A stretch of DNA of 64,000 nt from Nematostella vectensis (GCF_932526225.1 NC_064040.1:7351181-7415180), one strand, 5' to 3'. Shown: positions 50,401 through 62,553, numbered from the stretch's first letter. Notes: generated by a model not told the origin, from the sequence alone. Translations and numbers: made by a program.

Positions 50401-53400
50401 ATTGCTTAAGGCCAAAGAAATTCTACAAGACAATAATGGATGTTTGATGATCCAGGGTGATGCTGGTGCTGTTTGCACAAGGGTTTATTAGTTTCAGTAC
50501 CTCATCTTCTTGGGTTTGTGTGTGCAGGTCCCCCCAGGTCAGCATTACAAGTCATGATCGCTAACCTTGGGGGAGATGAGGAGATGCCACCTCAGTCCCA
50601 GTCTACCCCAGCTCCGGCTACCACAGGGCCCTCTCCAGTCAGACTTGTTGGTTCCCGCGCCATGTCAGAGATACCCCCACCCATCGGCAGTGTCAAAATC
50701 CCAACCAAGACTGAAGCAGCCCCAGCGGCAAGCTCTCCACCAAAGAATGAGCCTTTTGAAGATGCCTTGGGTCTTGGGGAGCTTGCGGAGTTGACTGTCA
50801 ATAATGAGGCTGAAGCTCTTAGTTATGAGGTGATGACTATGACCCTTTGTGATAAGTAAAAGAATTATGTATATTCACCATTAGATAAAAGATCATTTAC
50901 ATTATCTGTTTATGTAGCTTTTCAAGACATTTTATTTAAAGGATGTTTGACTGAGGGTTCCATAAACCGATGCACTTTCCATCTCGTCATGAATCTTTAT
51001 ATTTAATTCTCCTAGGACATTTCTTATTGAATAGAAAAAAAAACCTGGGGTTTGTTATCAAATACAGTTGAATCATGCTTAGTCAAACTCTGAAGGGAAA
51101 TAAAAATCAGAGTTAGTAGGAGCTTGAGTGGGATCCCTCACTTACTGACTCCCCACACTCCCTGTATACTTGCATTATTTTGTTTCCTTTCCTTCATAGA
51201 TCAATAAAAAAGACGAATTTAGGAAAACTTGGAACCCTAAGTTTACACTGAGAAGGTATGTCTTGGCATTCAAATAATCCTCAATGTACCAATAATAATA
51301 GTTGGTACTTCTATTAACCCATTGACTCCTGGCTTTTTTGGAGCTGAATTTACAAAAAACAGACTGAAAACAGATACCTCCCCCCCTATTCTGAGTTTTA
51401 TACAGCCCGTCAAAGTCAAACACAGCTGCACCTAGTCAGCGGTATCCAAGCTTTCCAACAGTGCTTTGCGGTCCCCACTTTTAATCCCTCGTCGATGTGC
51501 TGAAGCCAGCACAAGTTGATGGTTGCTTGTATTTTTCATCAAAAATACAGCTATGAGCATATTAGGAGAGTGTCTCAGGACATCATGAAGTCTTTTGGGG
51601 CATAATTGAGTGCTTTGCTTATGGATATTTGCAAGCAAAGGTGGATTCATGATGATTTTTTCTTGTTTGGCTTTGCCCGGATGAGAAAATAATTTTCTAA
51701 TGAATCACCACAGCTCTCCTAAATGGTGTCTTTTCTGAAACCAAATTGATTGCAAAATTGTTTACACTGCTATTCTGGGTCTGTATGACCTGGAATTGAT
51801 TCGTTTGGCTTCGGGGTGAAAAGACTTATAAAAAACCATCTGACTTTGGGGAGAGGAGTGTTGACTGGCCCTCCCCTCGTGAATTTTCCCCTGTATCTCC
51901 CAGAATGCTTTGCAATACGTAAACATATTTTCGTGGTTGTACAATCCTTCAAGGAATGGGCATTGTGTTTTGAGGCCAAGGAAATGTACCTGGAGGATCA
52001 GAATAAAGGTATCTATTTGTGTCTTGAGCTGTGTTTGCTGATCTCTCTCCCTTGTGTGGTATTTTGAGCGTTTTATTGAGAGGGGTGATTCTGCTTTTCT
52101 CTCCTTGTTCGATTTGAGATTTGTCAAAGAACCTGTGCTATTATTTGGCTTAAGAGTAGATGTTAACACCTTGGTTGGATGCATATCTGCAAGACCATTT
52201 ATCCCTTAGACTGATGCCTGAGTATCTTCATCTTGTTGTGTTTATTTTGAATTTATGAATTTTTTGGGTTGTGGGTACTTCCCAAAGCCGGTACAGGCCG
52301 GTTCAGGGGTCAATGTGTTAAACAATCACCTATTATTAGTGGCCAAACTCTGTTTGGACAGAACTAAGTGTCTTCTTAAATAATAGAGGTGCACCTTGTT
52401 CTATAGTCACTTGACAGTAGTTCTTATCCATTTTCAGCCATTTTGATAGCATAAGATCGGTGTACTTCCACCCCCAAGAGGCTGCAGTCATCACAGCCTC
52501 TGAGGATCACACAATGAAATTGTGGAACCTTCAAAAGACAGTGCCGCAAAAGAAGTAAGCAAAATAATGATAAACACTAAATTTTTGCAAATATATTCAT
52601 CTCACAATCTGTCATTTTCTGCCTTTCAAGGAGTAATATTTTGGATGTGGAACCAATATACACATTTAGAGGACACAGGTAAGTTTTCGAATTTTTGTCT
52701 CCCGTTCACCCGTCCCCACCACCGTCATAACAGTAAAAAGAACTGCAAAATTAAAAGGACATGTTTTAATGTTTACTTTCCTATTCAAAGTGCGGCAGTT
52801 CTAAGCGTGGTCATCAGCAGCACAAGTGATATGTGTTTTAGCGGAGGGGCTGATGGTACAATTCTCTGCTGGAATATCCCATCATTAGACCTGGACCCTT
52901 ATGGGCCTTACAGTAAGTTAACCTTTTGGAATATGGACGTTTTACTAATTTCTTAGAATTGATATAGATTATACAAGTAATAACTCCTTTTGGAATATAA
53001 GGGATGTTTCACATTGTAAATGCTTGTTTTAGTGATGGGAACTTTTTAAATTTCTTTGTTCATTAAGGGGACCTAATTCTTGAGCAAGAACGTTTAGAGT
53101 GGTTTCAATTAATCTGTGAAACACTGTTAGTTTTTGTGTAACAGTGCGTGATATACAAAACAAAACAATAAAGAACAAAATATTTTACTAGTATTTCTAT
53201 ATGTAAACGTGTAGTATGCCACTAACTGTTTCATGGATTAATTGGAACCACTCTATTTCAACTTATACTGTACAAATTGATAATAGCAACACTACAACGA
53301 GTATTGCTATTGACATTTACAAGTGTTACTTAGGGTAGGTTGTGCATTGTGTAGGTCCAAATGTGTTACTTAGGGTAGGTTGTGCCTTTTTAGGTCCAAA

Positions 53401-56400
53401 TGTGTTACTTAGGGTAGGTTGTGCCTTTTTAGGTCCAAATGTGTTACTTAGGGTAGGTTGTGCCTTTTTAGGTCCAAATGTGTTACTTAGGGTAGGTTGT
53501 GCCTTTTTAGGTCCAAATGTGTTATTTAGGGTAGGTTGTGCCTTTTTAGGTTCAATGTGTTACTTAGGGTAGGTTGTGCCTTTTTAGGTCCAAATGTGTT
53601 ACTTAGGGTAGGTTGTGCCTTTTTAGGTCCAAATGTGTTACTTAGGGTAAGTTGTGCCTTTTTAGGTTCAATGTGTTACTTAGGGTAGGTTGTGCCTTTT
53701 TAGGTCCAAATGTGTTACTTAGGGTAGGTTGTGCCTTTTTAGGTTCAATGTGTTACTTTGGGTAGGTTGTGCCTTCAAGGTTCAAATGTGTTACTTAGGG
53801 TAGGTTGTGCCTTTTTAGGTCCAAATGTGTTACTTAGGGTAGGTTGTGCCTTTTTAGGTTCAATGTGTTACTTAGGGTAGGTTGTGCCTTTTTAGGTCCA
53901 AATGTGTTACTTAGGGTAGGTTGTGCCTTTTTAGGTTCAATGTGTTACTTTGGGTAGGTTGTGCCTTCAAGGTTCAAATGTGTTACTTAGGGTAGGTTGT
54001 GCCTTTTTAGGTCCAAATGTGTTACTTTGGGTAGGTTGTGCCTTTTTAGGTTCAATGTGTTACTTAGGGTAGGTTGTGCCTTTTTAGGTCCAAATGTGTT
54101 ACTTAGGGTAGGTTGTGTATTTTGTAGGTCCAAATGTCACAGGAGCCTTGTTAGAGGTCCATACCGATGCTGTTTGGGGCCTTGCTGTGCAGACCAACTC
54201 CCTGCAGCTATTATCATGCTCTTCCGATGGAACGTGCCGATTGTGGAACCCCACCCTCAAGTCACCCCTGCTAAATACATTCATTCTAGATAAAGGTATT
54301 GCCTTGTGATTTGTGATTTATGTGGCTAATAGAGGTCTTACTAAAACTCCTTTGAAGTAGAATGGAGTTTATAAGATAGAGTGTGTTTTTTTAAAAACCC
54401 GTGAAATACTATTTAGTTTATTTAGTATTGGTAATGTTTCGAACCAAACGACACTCTGAATTAACGATCTCCGACTTTCATCTCCCTTTATTCGAATCAG
54501 CTCTCTCTCCACAATCTGTCTTACAATCCCTCACGAGTTCACCCCGTGCCTGATACATGATACCCGATCCTATTACTCATTACATATTACATAATTGGTG
54601 ATCATAAACTAATAACTTTAACAAAACGGAACTTCCGGAACATTTAGTACTAATTCACTGTAATGTCTTTGTTTCCTTTTGTTTTGTTTTGACTATTACA
54701 CTTTAACAGTTACATTTTGATGCATCAGACCCTATAGTCTTGATTGCCCTCTAAATGATCAGCTTGTTGCTTTATTCTAGAATCCAGCTGCACGCCAACA
54801 TCTATAGACTTCCTTCGTATGGACACCTCTCAGATGGTTGCATCTTACTCCTCCGCCCGTGCTGCCATCTTTGATCTGGAAACCGCAGAAGCTGTTGTGA
54901 ATCTGGATAGTGCCAAAACTTACAGTAAGTAAGGTCTAAGTTATATGGGCAACCTGTCTAATTAGCGACCAACTCAGATAACTTTGTAAATCTACTCTCT
55001 CGCAAGCGATTGCCTTATCGATTCGACTAGTTCTTTTATTGACTACTAAATATACAAAATTGACTACAAAATATTAACAAAATCTAAAAATTAAAACGAC
55101 CATATCGATTATTGTATTTCATGCATCCTTATTATAACATAAAGAGCAAACATTTCCTTTTTTCCTTTTCCTGTATTGATTGTATGAACAGCCTGGATAA
55201 TCGGATATATATCCAATCTGGCGCTAATCAGTCATGATCACGCCTTTGTGATTATTTTGTGTACTGATGAATCAACTCTCCTCCAGATAACAGCCCGTCC
55301 ACACAGATTAACAAGGTGGTTAGCCATCCCACCCTTCCTGTCACCATTACCGCGCACGAAGACAGGCACATACGCTTCTTTGACAACAACACAGGTATCA
55401 CAACTGTCTTATGGCTGAGCCTCTGGCATGTTCTGTATAAATTGATAAGCAGGCCCGTAGCCAGGGGGGGCTCGGACGAACCCCCCCCCCCCCCCCCCAC
55501 CCCCACACGGCTTGAAGGTCCGCTCAGAACAAACAAAAATATATAACGTTTGGCTGGAGATATACCGTGCACATCAATATATTTTCAAAAAAATATTTTT
55601 ATAATAATTATCTTTATAAGTATCGATATATGTTAAAAAGCACCATATTATAACATTTTAAATACAAGATTGATTACCTAATTGTAATAAGGCGAGAAGA
55701 GGGGTATACCGGAAATTTGGTCCGCTGAAAAAACGAACAACCCCGCTCAAAATCCTGGCTACGGGCCTGTAAGCTTGCCATGGGTGCAAGAGCCTCGTTC
55801 CCAGGCTTAAAAATAAGTCGAACCACCACCACCACCACCAGTCCTTCTTGGCATTCTTTCATCGCTCTTTTGGATTTTCTGTGGTGCGAGAACCTCTTGT
55901 ACCCAGAGTATGATTAGTTTGATACTAGTGTAATCTTACAGTGATATATACTCAAGTAACTATGAAATGTGTCGCGCAGTCTTCATTTAAACGTTTGTGT
56001 AAATTTCTGTTGAATGTTCTGATATGTTTTCCCCTGATGCACGAATGATCGTCATCCAGGCAAACAGATCCACTCCATGGTAGCACACTTGGATGCGGTC
56101 ACGAGTCTAGCTGTAGACCCTAATGGACTTTATCTCTTGAGTGGAAGTAAGTTGGTATTTAAATTATGATTTTGCTATTTAGACATCGACGCATATTTTT
56201 TTATGAAAAAAAAAACGGACTGTCATACAGATTGACGGGATGCAACATACATACATACGGGCAGACAGACAGATAAAAACAGACAGACAGATATAAGTAG
56301 GGGACATAGACACTTTCAGATATCAAGCGAGGCAAGCCACCCATATAGATTATCATTGTGACTCTTTTATCTCTCAGGTCACGACTGCTCCATTCGACTT

Positions 56401-56547
56401 TGGAACCTCGACAGCAAAACGTGTGTCCAGGAAATTACATCTCATCGGAAGAAGTTTGATGAGTCTATCTACGATGTTGCCTTCCACCCAACCAAACCAT
56501 ACATTGCGAGCGCTGGAGCCGACGGCCTCGCGAAGGTGTTCGTATGA
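41450..56547 (+). CDS. strn: Striatin (STRIPAK scaffold, PP2A B''' subunit), complete, 18 coding exons
   Basis: Exons: 41450-41629, 43078-43181, 43792-43947, 45390-45635, 47725-47942, 49007-49234, 49523-49551, 49694-49778, 50528-50829, 51200-51255, 52438-52554, 52631-52678, 52791-52912, 54128-54295, 54781-54924, 55287-55394, 56060-56146, 56378-56547. All phases join; total 2,568 nt, 855 aa (human striatin about 780). N-terminal FTIPGILHFIQHEWARFEMERA plus ARIAFLQGERKGQENLKHDL: caveolin-binding/coiled-coil region that binds PP2A. GRQLLRQYLQEVGYTDAILD follows; an acidic middle (exons 5-6) holds long Asp/Glu runs; then LKEQYKKERK, TWNPKFTLRSHFDSIRSV and WD40 repeats ending GADGLAKVFV. It scaffolds kinases and phosphatase in STRIPAK. 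Exons 6-7 are least constrained by homology. Several introns carry repeats. Confidence 0.96.
47016..47042. repeat. Poly-T tract (about 27 nt) in striatin intron 4
   Basis: A run of about 27 T. Preceded by CACCTCTAGCTCAGCCG, so it may be the poly-A tail of a minus-strand retroelement, but nothing else of such an element is recognised. Confidence 0.7.
48362..48883 (+). mobile_element. 5'-truncated LINE (non-LTR retrotransposon) 3' end, striatin intron 5
   Basis: A plus-strand frame reads HRQTQIFYTRLRLGLCALN, CTCGALKEDPSYDLLACP and FSAQQISLFASVKVI, the Cys/His-rich C-terminal region found after the reverse transcriptase in many LINEs. It is followed by a 3' UTR with AATAAA and a 13-nt poly-A tail (to 48,883). 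The start is lost and stop codons follow, so it is a dead remnant in sense orientation relative to striatin. Confidence 0.75.
51314..52321 (-). mobile_element. TTAA-flanked element, copy A, striatin intron 10
   Basis: Flanked by TTAA on both sides (51,314-51,317; 52,318-52,321). The ends read CCCATTGACTCCTGG and, reversed, CACATTGACCCCTGAACCGG: imperfect TIRs of about 13 bp. TTAA targets are used by piggyBac and Kolobok transposons. Two minus-strand ORFs (51,432-51,650, 72 aa; 51,762-52,184, 140 aa) are shared with the inverted copy at 61.4 kb. About 1 kb, probably non-autonomous or a deletion derivative. Confidence 0.7.
53323..54127 (+). repeat. 38-40-bp tandem array made of a 3' splice junction, striatin intron 13
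   Basis: About 20 units of GTGTTACTTAGGGTAGGTTG, TGCCTTTTTAG, GTCCAAAT. The last unit is the genuine acceptor of exon 14 (TGTATTTTGTAG|GTCCAAATGT), so each unit carries a copy of the intron end plus the first ~9 exon bases. The main unit is 39 bp (13 codons); some are 38 bp (GGTTCAATG variant), and the first and last are about 40 bp. Confidence 0.95.
55450..55769. mobile_element. MITE with perfect 16-bp TIRs, striatin intron 16
   Basis: CAGGCCCGTAGCCAGG at 55,450-55,465 and its exact reverse complement at 55,754-55,769. Flanked by TAAG on both sides, a candidate 4-bp duplication. A C-run of about 20 and an AT-rich interior; no ORF. Confidence 0.8.
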
Positions 56548-57301
56548 AGATAAACGAGTGCCGATCAGTGTCCGACAAGACGTCGATGCCGGCGATACCA
56601 ACTGCAAATACATAACTCGATAAACTCCCGATCAGACAAGGAGGTCTTACGAGTGGGTATCGATTGGCTGTCAAGATGAGCCGTTTGAAGTGTGGCCACA
56701 CACTCAAAGGACTTCTAACCATATGAAGGAGCCTTACTTGTGCTCATCGACAAACCTTAAAAGACTTAAACTTAAAACAGACAGCATCGAATGATCTTCT
56801 ATCGCGGAAGGCCAGAAGGCTTAGTAGCCTAATGCAGTGGTAGAAAAGCTGGAATTTACACGAGTGGATTATGACTGAGTGACGACTCCCGGGGCTCTAC
56901 CGAGAGTCTCTAAGGAAATCGACGTTTCCGCTGCCACTCGGGCTGTATTTATTTGAAAACTTTGCCCAAGGTTTTCATTAGTCTACAAGAGTATTTCTAG
57001 GATACTTCTCGCCTAGTAGTTTGCCATACTTTTCAACGTTGGGATCACGCAAGGGAATTTGTAAATGAAAAATAACTTCGAAATTTTCGGAAGAACATGT
57101 TTGCTATCAAATGAACTGTAAGTATATGTGCCTCAAGCGCTTTTTGCATGAAGGACGCGAATGAAATTGTGATCACATTTTAGGTATAGGCTAGTGATGC
57201 ACTCCTCTCCAGGTATCTCCAAGTGTGCGTTAATTAAATAATCTGGATCCGACTTGCGTGACACTGTTGTTTTTGAATTACCATATTGAAAAACGCCATT
57301 A
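56548..57301. other. Striatin 3' UTR and flank
   Basis: Moderately CpG-containing sequence after the stop codon. No obvious AATAAA close to the stop (TAAATAAATC-like candidates only near 57,233). Short ORFs on both strands lack protein features. Confidence 0.4.
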
Positions 57302-57891
57302 TGCACCAGTCAGTTGAAACCACGGCACCCCGACCCCCGGGACATAGCGGGCAAATAACCATTCATCTGGTGTTAAATGCGCGTTACTTTCCCGGCCACC
57401 GGGGCCTGTGACGCTGGTAAAACCCCCGATACATGGCCCCGGTGTTTTGCGATAACATCCCACTACCGAAAGCCATACCTTTCTTTGAGCTGACATGTTA
57501 GGTGAACTAAACTTCGGCGGTAAAAAGCGGGTGCATGCTATGCCCACTATCGGGCCCTCTCTAGTATTTTCAGCACAGGCTGCCCCAAATTTAAAAATAA
57601 ACAGACATCAATAGATAGGGTGTAAACATTTTTTTTCCAGTCAATACTATCAAAGATTTAGATATGCAAGTATCTTTGTTAAAAGATTATAATTTGAATA
57701 CGCCGGGAAAAAACTGGGGAAGTCCAACGCAATTTCCGGTTCACCGTTACTTCCCCGCCCCCTTTCCCGGCCTGTTGAGAGCTTCTGTTAAATCCCCTGT
57801 CCCCCGGTGGACTACAGGTGTTAAATCCCCCGCATGACCGCGTTACCTCCCCGGTATGTCCGGGGGGCCGGGCTGTCAATTGACTGGTGCA
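57302..57891. mobile_element. GC-rich MITE-like element with 16-bp TIRs
   Basis: TGCACCAGTCAGTTGA (57,302-57,317) is repeated inverted as TCAATTGACTGGTGCA (57,876-57,891) with one mismatch. Subterminal regions are CpG-rich and share CCCGG-CATA-CGGG-type words in inverted order; the central ~100 bp is AT-rich. No transposase. Confidence 0.65.
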
Positions 57892-59300
57892 TCCATATAT
57901 CATCTCATTTTTTTATTGTTGAGTGAAACTCATTACCTCATTTTACACCAATTTTTTTATTCTTTTTTTTTATTATTCTTTATTGCGCTGGTAAAAAAAA
58001 TCGTCTAACAAGTCAGATCCAAGATCTTAAATGGGAAAAATTAAATTTTGGACCCGTTAGTTCATAGATACCTGTAAAGGAACTTATCGAAGGATCCAGT
58101 TCGGGAATCCAGGAGATTGTAAGGTTGGACTCGACCCTCGGTATTAGAGTAGTGATATCAATTAGTAGAGATATAAATTAGTGTTGTGTGACGTGACTGT
58201 GTCACGCTCTTGTCCTAGCTGTGCCGCACTCTGAATCTATACCCATCTCATAATTGATGTTGTGACTGAAATGTTGTGGTATCCCCTTTCATAACTCAAA
58301 ACTGGTAGCTGTATATCATATCCATTCCATTCATAAACACTAGTTAGACAAGGTACGGTTACAGCTAGCGTTGGCCGAGTCTATTGCCAGGAACGGGGCC
58401 ATAAGTATCCAGTTTCAGGGATTTCAGTGGGAGTACATTCGAAACATATTCTTTTGATTTAGGTCTTTCAAAGAAAATCATCCTGTCTTGTCGATAATGT
58501 ATTTCTAACAGGCCTTTTCTAATGTACCTTGTAAAACAGACAAGAAGTGAACGTTAGATATAATAAATTGGCGTTAGACAAAAAGTGAACGCTAGATATA
58601 ATAAATTGGCGTTTTGTGTACTTCTTCTGGTTGATTGATTCACACGACTAGTATATTGACCCGAAGATCAGGTCCTCTACGCTTTTTCCAATGCGCCCCT
58701 TGACCGGCCTCAGCCGCCCTTCTAATGTATACAATAACAAACCCGCCTGGACCAACCAATTTCCTTGCTGTGTATACTCAAATCGTTTATGAAGTGAAAG
58801 TGAAAAAGTACAACTCAATAATATACAATACAGCCATTTCAAGTGAGGCTGCACCGTCAGAACCAGTGTGTCAGCCCATGTTGCGTCATTGATACTTTAA
58901 AAATAGAATCGAGCTGTTTTAGTTGCAGGATGAATTGAAATCTAGTATTCAAGCAAATTTAATTCACTATTGAAATTGAAATACATTCACTTCACTTCAC
59001 AGCCTAAAACCAGGCAACAGTCAATCTACGAAAACTTATAGCCGAACCTAAAAGTAATTGCAGCACAAACAATTTTATTGTTAAATGATAAGAAAAGACA
59101 TACTTTACAACGTTCTCCAATGTCCCCTTGGGGGAACATCTCGAAATTTGACAATAAACATGTCGGCCATCTTGGATTCTATTGTTTTTGTAGCTACTGC
59201 GCATGTGCGAGTAGCTACTATGTCATCACGTCGAAAAAAAAGTAAGATTTGTCGCGGGGTTTGCTGGGAAAATTTGACTTCGGAGACACTTCGGGAACCA
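57892..59300. other. Intergenic, no gene recognised
   Basis: AT-rich. A 37-bp direct duplication (AAGTGAACG-TAGATATAATAAATTGGCGTT) sits at 58,545-58,614. A CpG-containing stretch at 59,190-59,260 with CATGTCGGCCATCTTGGATT could be a promoter or first exon remnant, but no ORF continues. Confidence 0.4.
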
Positions 59301-59306
59301 GTGTGA

Positions 59307-59465
59307 TTCTGTTTCCTTATTCGTCTGTTTCCTTATTCGTCTGTTTCCTTATTCGTCTGGTTCCTTATTCGTCTGTTTCCTTTTTCGTCTGTTTCCTTTT
59401 TCGTCTGTTTCCTTTTTCGTCTGTTTCCTTATTCGTCTGTTTCCTTATTCGCTCAGTTTCTTATT
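59307..59465 (+). repeat. 16-bp tandem repeat (TCTGTTTCCTTATTCG), about 10 copies
   Basis: Units differ mainly at one site, TTATTCG against TTTTTCG, with like variants adjacent to each other. Low-complexity translations across it are not genes. Confidence 0.93.
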
Positions 59466-60239
59466 CAAATCTGGGGGGGTACTTACATGATACCTTTTAA
59501 TTCTAGTTGAAACAGTATTTAGGCATAACAGTTTATGGTTTTAATCTGGTATTCGTACCGAGGCGTCGGGGCTTAACTGTGGCTGTGTGGGTTGAAAAAT
59601 GTGTGGTAATGGACGTTGGTGCGTGGGTTAAAGTGTGTAAGTGTGGCTATTTTATATGGTGTATTGCATTGGGGGTTGGAGTAGTGGCTATGTATGAGAG
59701 GTGGAAATAGGCTAGCAGTGAGATGTTAGGGGAGAACTGTGTGTTTGACCTTCGGAGGAAGGTGATAATTACCTGTTGATAACTTCTTGTGATAACATAT
59801 TATTCAATCTTGTGGAATGTAATGTGAGCTTGTAGACAATTGAATGGAATTACAAGGCCGGTGATAGGAATAAAATATGAAGGCGTGCAGATACGGTATA
59901 AAAGAAAGAAATGGGTGGCAAATAGGAGATAGATAGTGGTTATATAAGTATAGGACAGTTGGCTCCTTGAGTACGGGGTGTTAAATTGTGTCGTGTAAAG
60001 AGAGATTGTGTAACGATGCGCGCTCTGAGATAGTGGCTGATAAGCGATGAGTTTATGCGATGGCCTATATTGAGCGAGAATAATACTCGGAGGCACAGGC
60101 AGCAGGAATACGAAGAAATAAAACAATAATGTGAGACATTTCATAAGAGCTCTTTATGAATACATGTGCCACCACACTAATTCTAGCCACGATTTATCGT
60201 CAGGGAGCAAGATCGATGGCTAGTCAGACGCGGTTAGGG

Positions 60240-60925
60240 AGGTAAAAACTGATGGGTGCCGAGGGTAGGAGGGAGGGGGGGAGAAGGTGTGTGTGAGTGT
60301 GTAGGGCGTGTTGGTTTGTGGGTAGGTAGGGTGGGTCATAGGGTGTGGTCGTTTGTAGTTGGGTTTTGTGCTGTGGGGTAAATGTTTGTATGGTGGGGGA
60401 GGGGGCTGTATGTAGGGTGTTTGTAGGGGAGTTGGTTGTGGGGTATTGTCTGGTGTAGGGTGTGGCTGGTTTGTGTGTTGTGGGTTGGTTGATAGAGTCG
60501 TAGGATGCTATGGTTTGTATGTAGCAGGCTATGTGTGGAGGGGTAGATGTGTGTGTGGTGGGCTGGTTGTAGGATTAGTGGCTGCTGTAGGGTGTGGTTG
60601 GTTTGGTGTGTTGTAGGGTGAGTAGTGTTGTGGCCATGGGGGGGGAGGGGGAAACAGGGGTGTGTGTTTTTTGGTGTTGGCAGGGGTCTGGCTTGTGTAG
60701 GGTGTGTTAGGTATGTATATTTTAGGTGAGAGTGTGGGAAAGTGTAAGGGGGGGACGTAGTGTATGTGTCGGTGTGTGGGGCTTAGGTGGGTGTTGGCGT
60801 TGTGGCTTGGAATAATCGTGGTGGGTTGTATGATAGCGTGGTATGGGTAAAGTGGGTATGGGGCTGTTTGTGGGGTGAGGGATGAGGGGGTGCTTGTTGT
60901 GGGGTAAGTGGGTGCATGCATGAAT
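60240..60925. repeat. Strand-asymmetric G/T-rich block
   Basis: About 690 bp of almost pure G/T on the plus strand, with recurring words GTGTAGGGTGTG and GTTGTGGGG and many runs of 3-8 G. C is almost absent. Open frames on the minus strand (Pro/Thr/His-rich) are by-products of composition. Confidence 0.85.
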
Positions 60926-61401
60926 TTATTGAAATATACAAGTGACACCAGCCTCCATAACTATTCCGATCTCGTGTGCAATACATCAATAAGAATTGTC
61001 TATAAGGAGGTGGTACTTGCTCATTTCCTTATACCAAGGGTATTATGCAAATGGTTTGTGGTTGAAATTTGAAAATCTATTACTTACATATTTGGTTGAA
61101 AATATTACACAATGAATGAATTTATTTGAGATAATTTCATTTACATTTATAATTGACTCTACACAGGATTGTTTCGTCTGTGCGTGATACACTATGGAAA
61201 AGGAAAGCGGTATCACTTGGATTATATTTGGCCCCTTTATTGTTCTGAAAAAGATATTGGATTTCCTGAAGGACGGTTTTGATTTGACCATTGAATTTGA
61301 AATGACCATTTTACTGTTGATGAAAATAAACAGAAATATCGTATAATAAAATGGTATAGAAATATTCAAAATGGCTGCATCCAAATGTGAAATTTGACCC
61401 C
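60926..61401. other. Intergenic, nothing recognised
   Basis: AT-rich sequence between the G/T-rich block and transposon copy B. No gene or repeat is supported. Confidence 0.4.
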
Positions 61402-62398
61402 CACATTGACCCCTCAACCGGCCGGTACCGGCTTTGGGAAGTACCCACAACCCAAAAAAATCATAAATGCAAACTAAACACAACAAGATAAAGATACTCA
61501 GGCATCAGTCTAAGGGATAAATGGTCTTGAAGATATGCATCCAACCAAGGTGTTGGCAACTACTCTTAAGCCAAATAATAGCACAGGTTCTTTGACAAAT
61601 TTCAAATCGAACAAGGAAAGAAAAGCAGAATCACCCCTCTCAATAAAACGCTCAAAATACAACACAAGAGAGGGAGATCAGCAAACACAGCTCAAGACAC
61701 AAATAGATACCTTTATTCTGATCCTCCAGGTTCATTTCCATGTCCCCAAAACACAATGTCCACTCCTTGAAGGCTTGTAAAACCACGAAAATGCCTTTAC
61801 GGATTGAAAAGCATTCTGGGAGATCCAGGGAAAAATTCACGAGGGGAGAGCCAGTCAACACTCCTCTCCCCAAAGTCAGATGGGTTTTTTTTAGCCTTTT
61901 CACCCCGAAGCCAATTCCAGGTCATACAGACCCAGAATAGCAGTGTAAACAATTTTGGAATCAATTTGGTTTCAGAAAAGACAGCATTTAGGAGAGCTGT
62001 GGTGATTCATTAGAAAATTATTTTCTCATCCAGGGCAAAGCCAAATAAGAAAAAATCATCATGAATCCACCTTTGCTTGCAAATATCCATAAGCAAAGCA
62101 CTCAATTATGCCCTAAAACACTTTATAATGTCCTGAGACACTCTCCTAATATGCTCATAGCTGTATTTTTGATGAAAAATACAAGCAACGATCAACTTGT
62201 GCTTGCTTCAGCACAACGACGAGGGATTAAAAGTGGGGACCGCAAAGCACTGTTGGAAAGCTTGGATACCGCTGACTAGGTGCAGCTGTGTTTGACTTTG
62301 CCGTGCTGTATAAAACTCAGAATAGGGGGGGGAGGTATCTGTTTTCAGTCTGTTTTTTGTAAATTCAGCTCAAAAATAGCCAGGAGTCAATGGGTTAA
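61402..62398 (+). mobile_element. TTAA-family element, copy B, inverted relative to copy A
   Basis: Highly similar to 51,314-52,321 in the opposite orientation, with ORFs at 61,535-61,780 and 62,061-62,279. The right end (GGAGTCAATGGGTTAA) keeps TTAA. The left end (CACATTGACCCCTCAACCGG) is not preceded by TTAA (CCCC instead), so that flank has changed or the insertion was imprecise. Confidence 0.7.
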
Positions 62399-62553
62399 GT
62401 TATTATGCAAAATACATATTGTACATCAGTTATGTGATCAATTGTAGCAGGTATTTCATCTTTGTGAAAGAAAAAGTAACTGGAATTCGACATGGTCTTT
62501 TCGAACAGTTCAATACAAACACTAATAAGATTATTTTTAGAATACATATTTTA

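Noticed and set aside
53342..53572. Repetitive protein GPNVLLRVGCAFL
   Set aside because: It is the translation of the intronic 39-bp array. It could appear in minor splice forms but is not a gene by itself.
60529..60989. Pro/Thr/His-rich ORFs on the minus strand
   Set aside because: Direct result of the G/T-rich composition, with no start context or homology.
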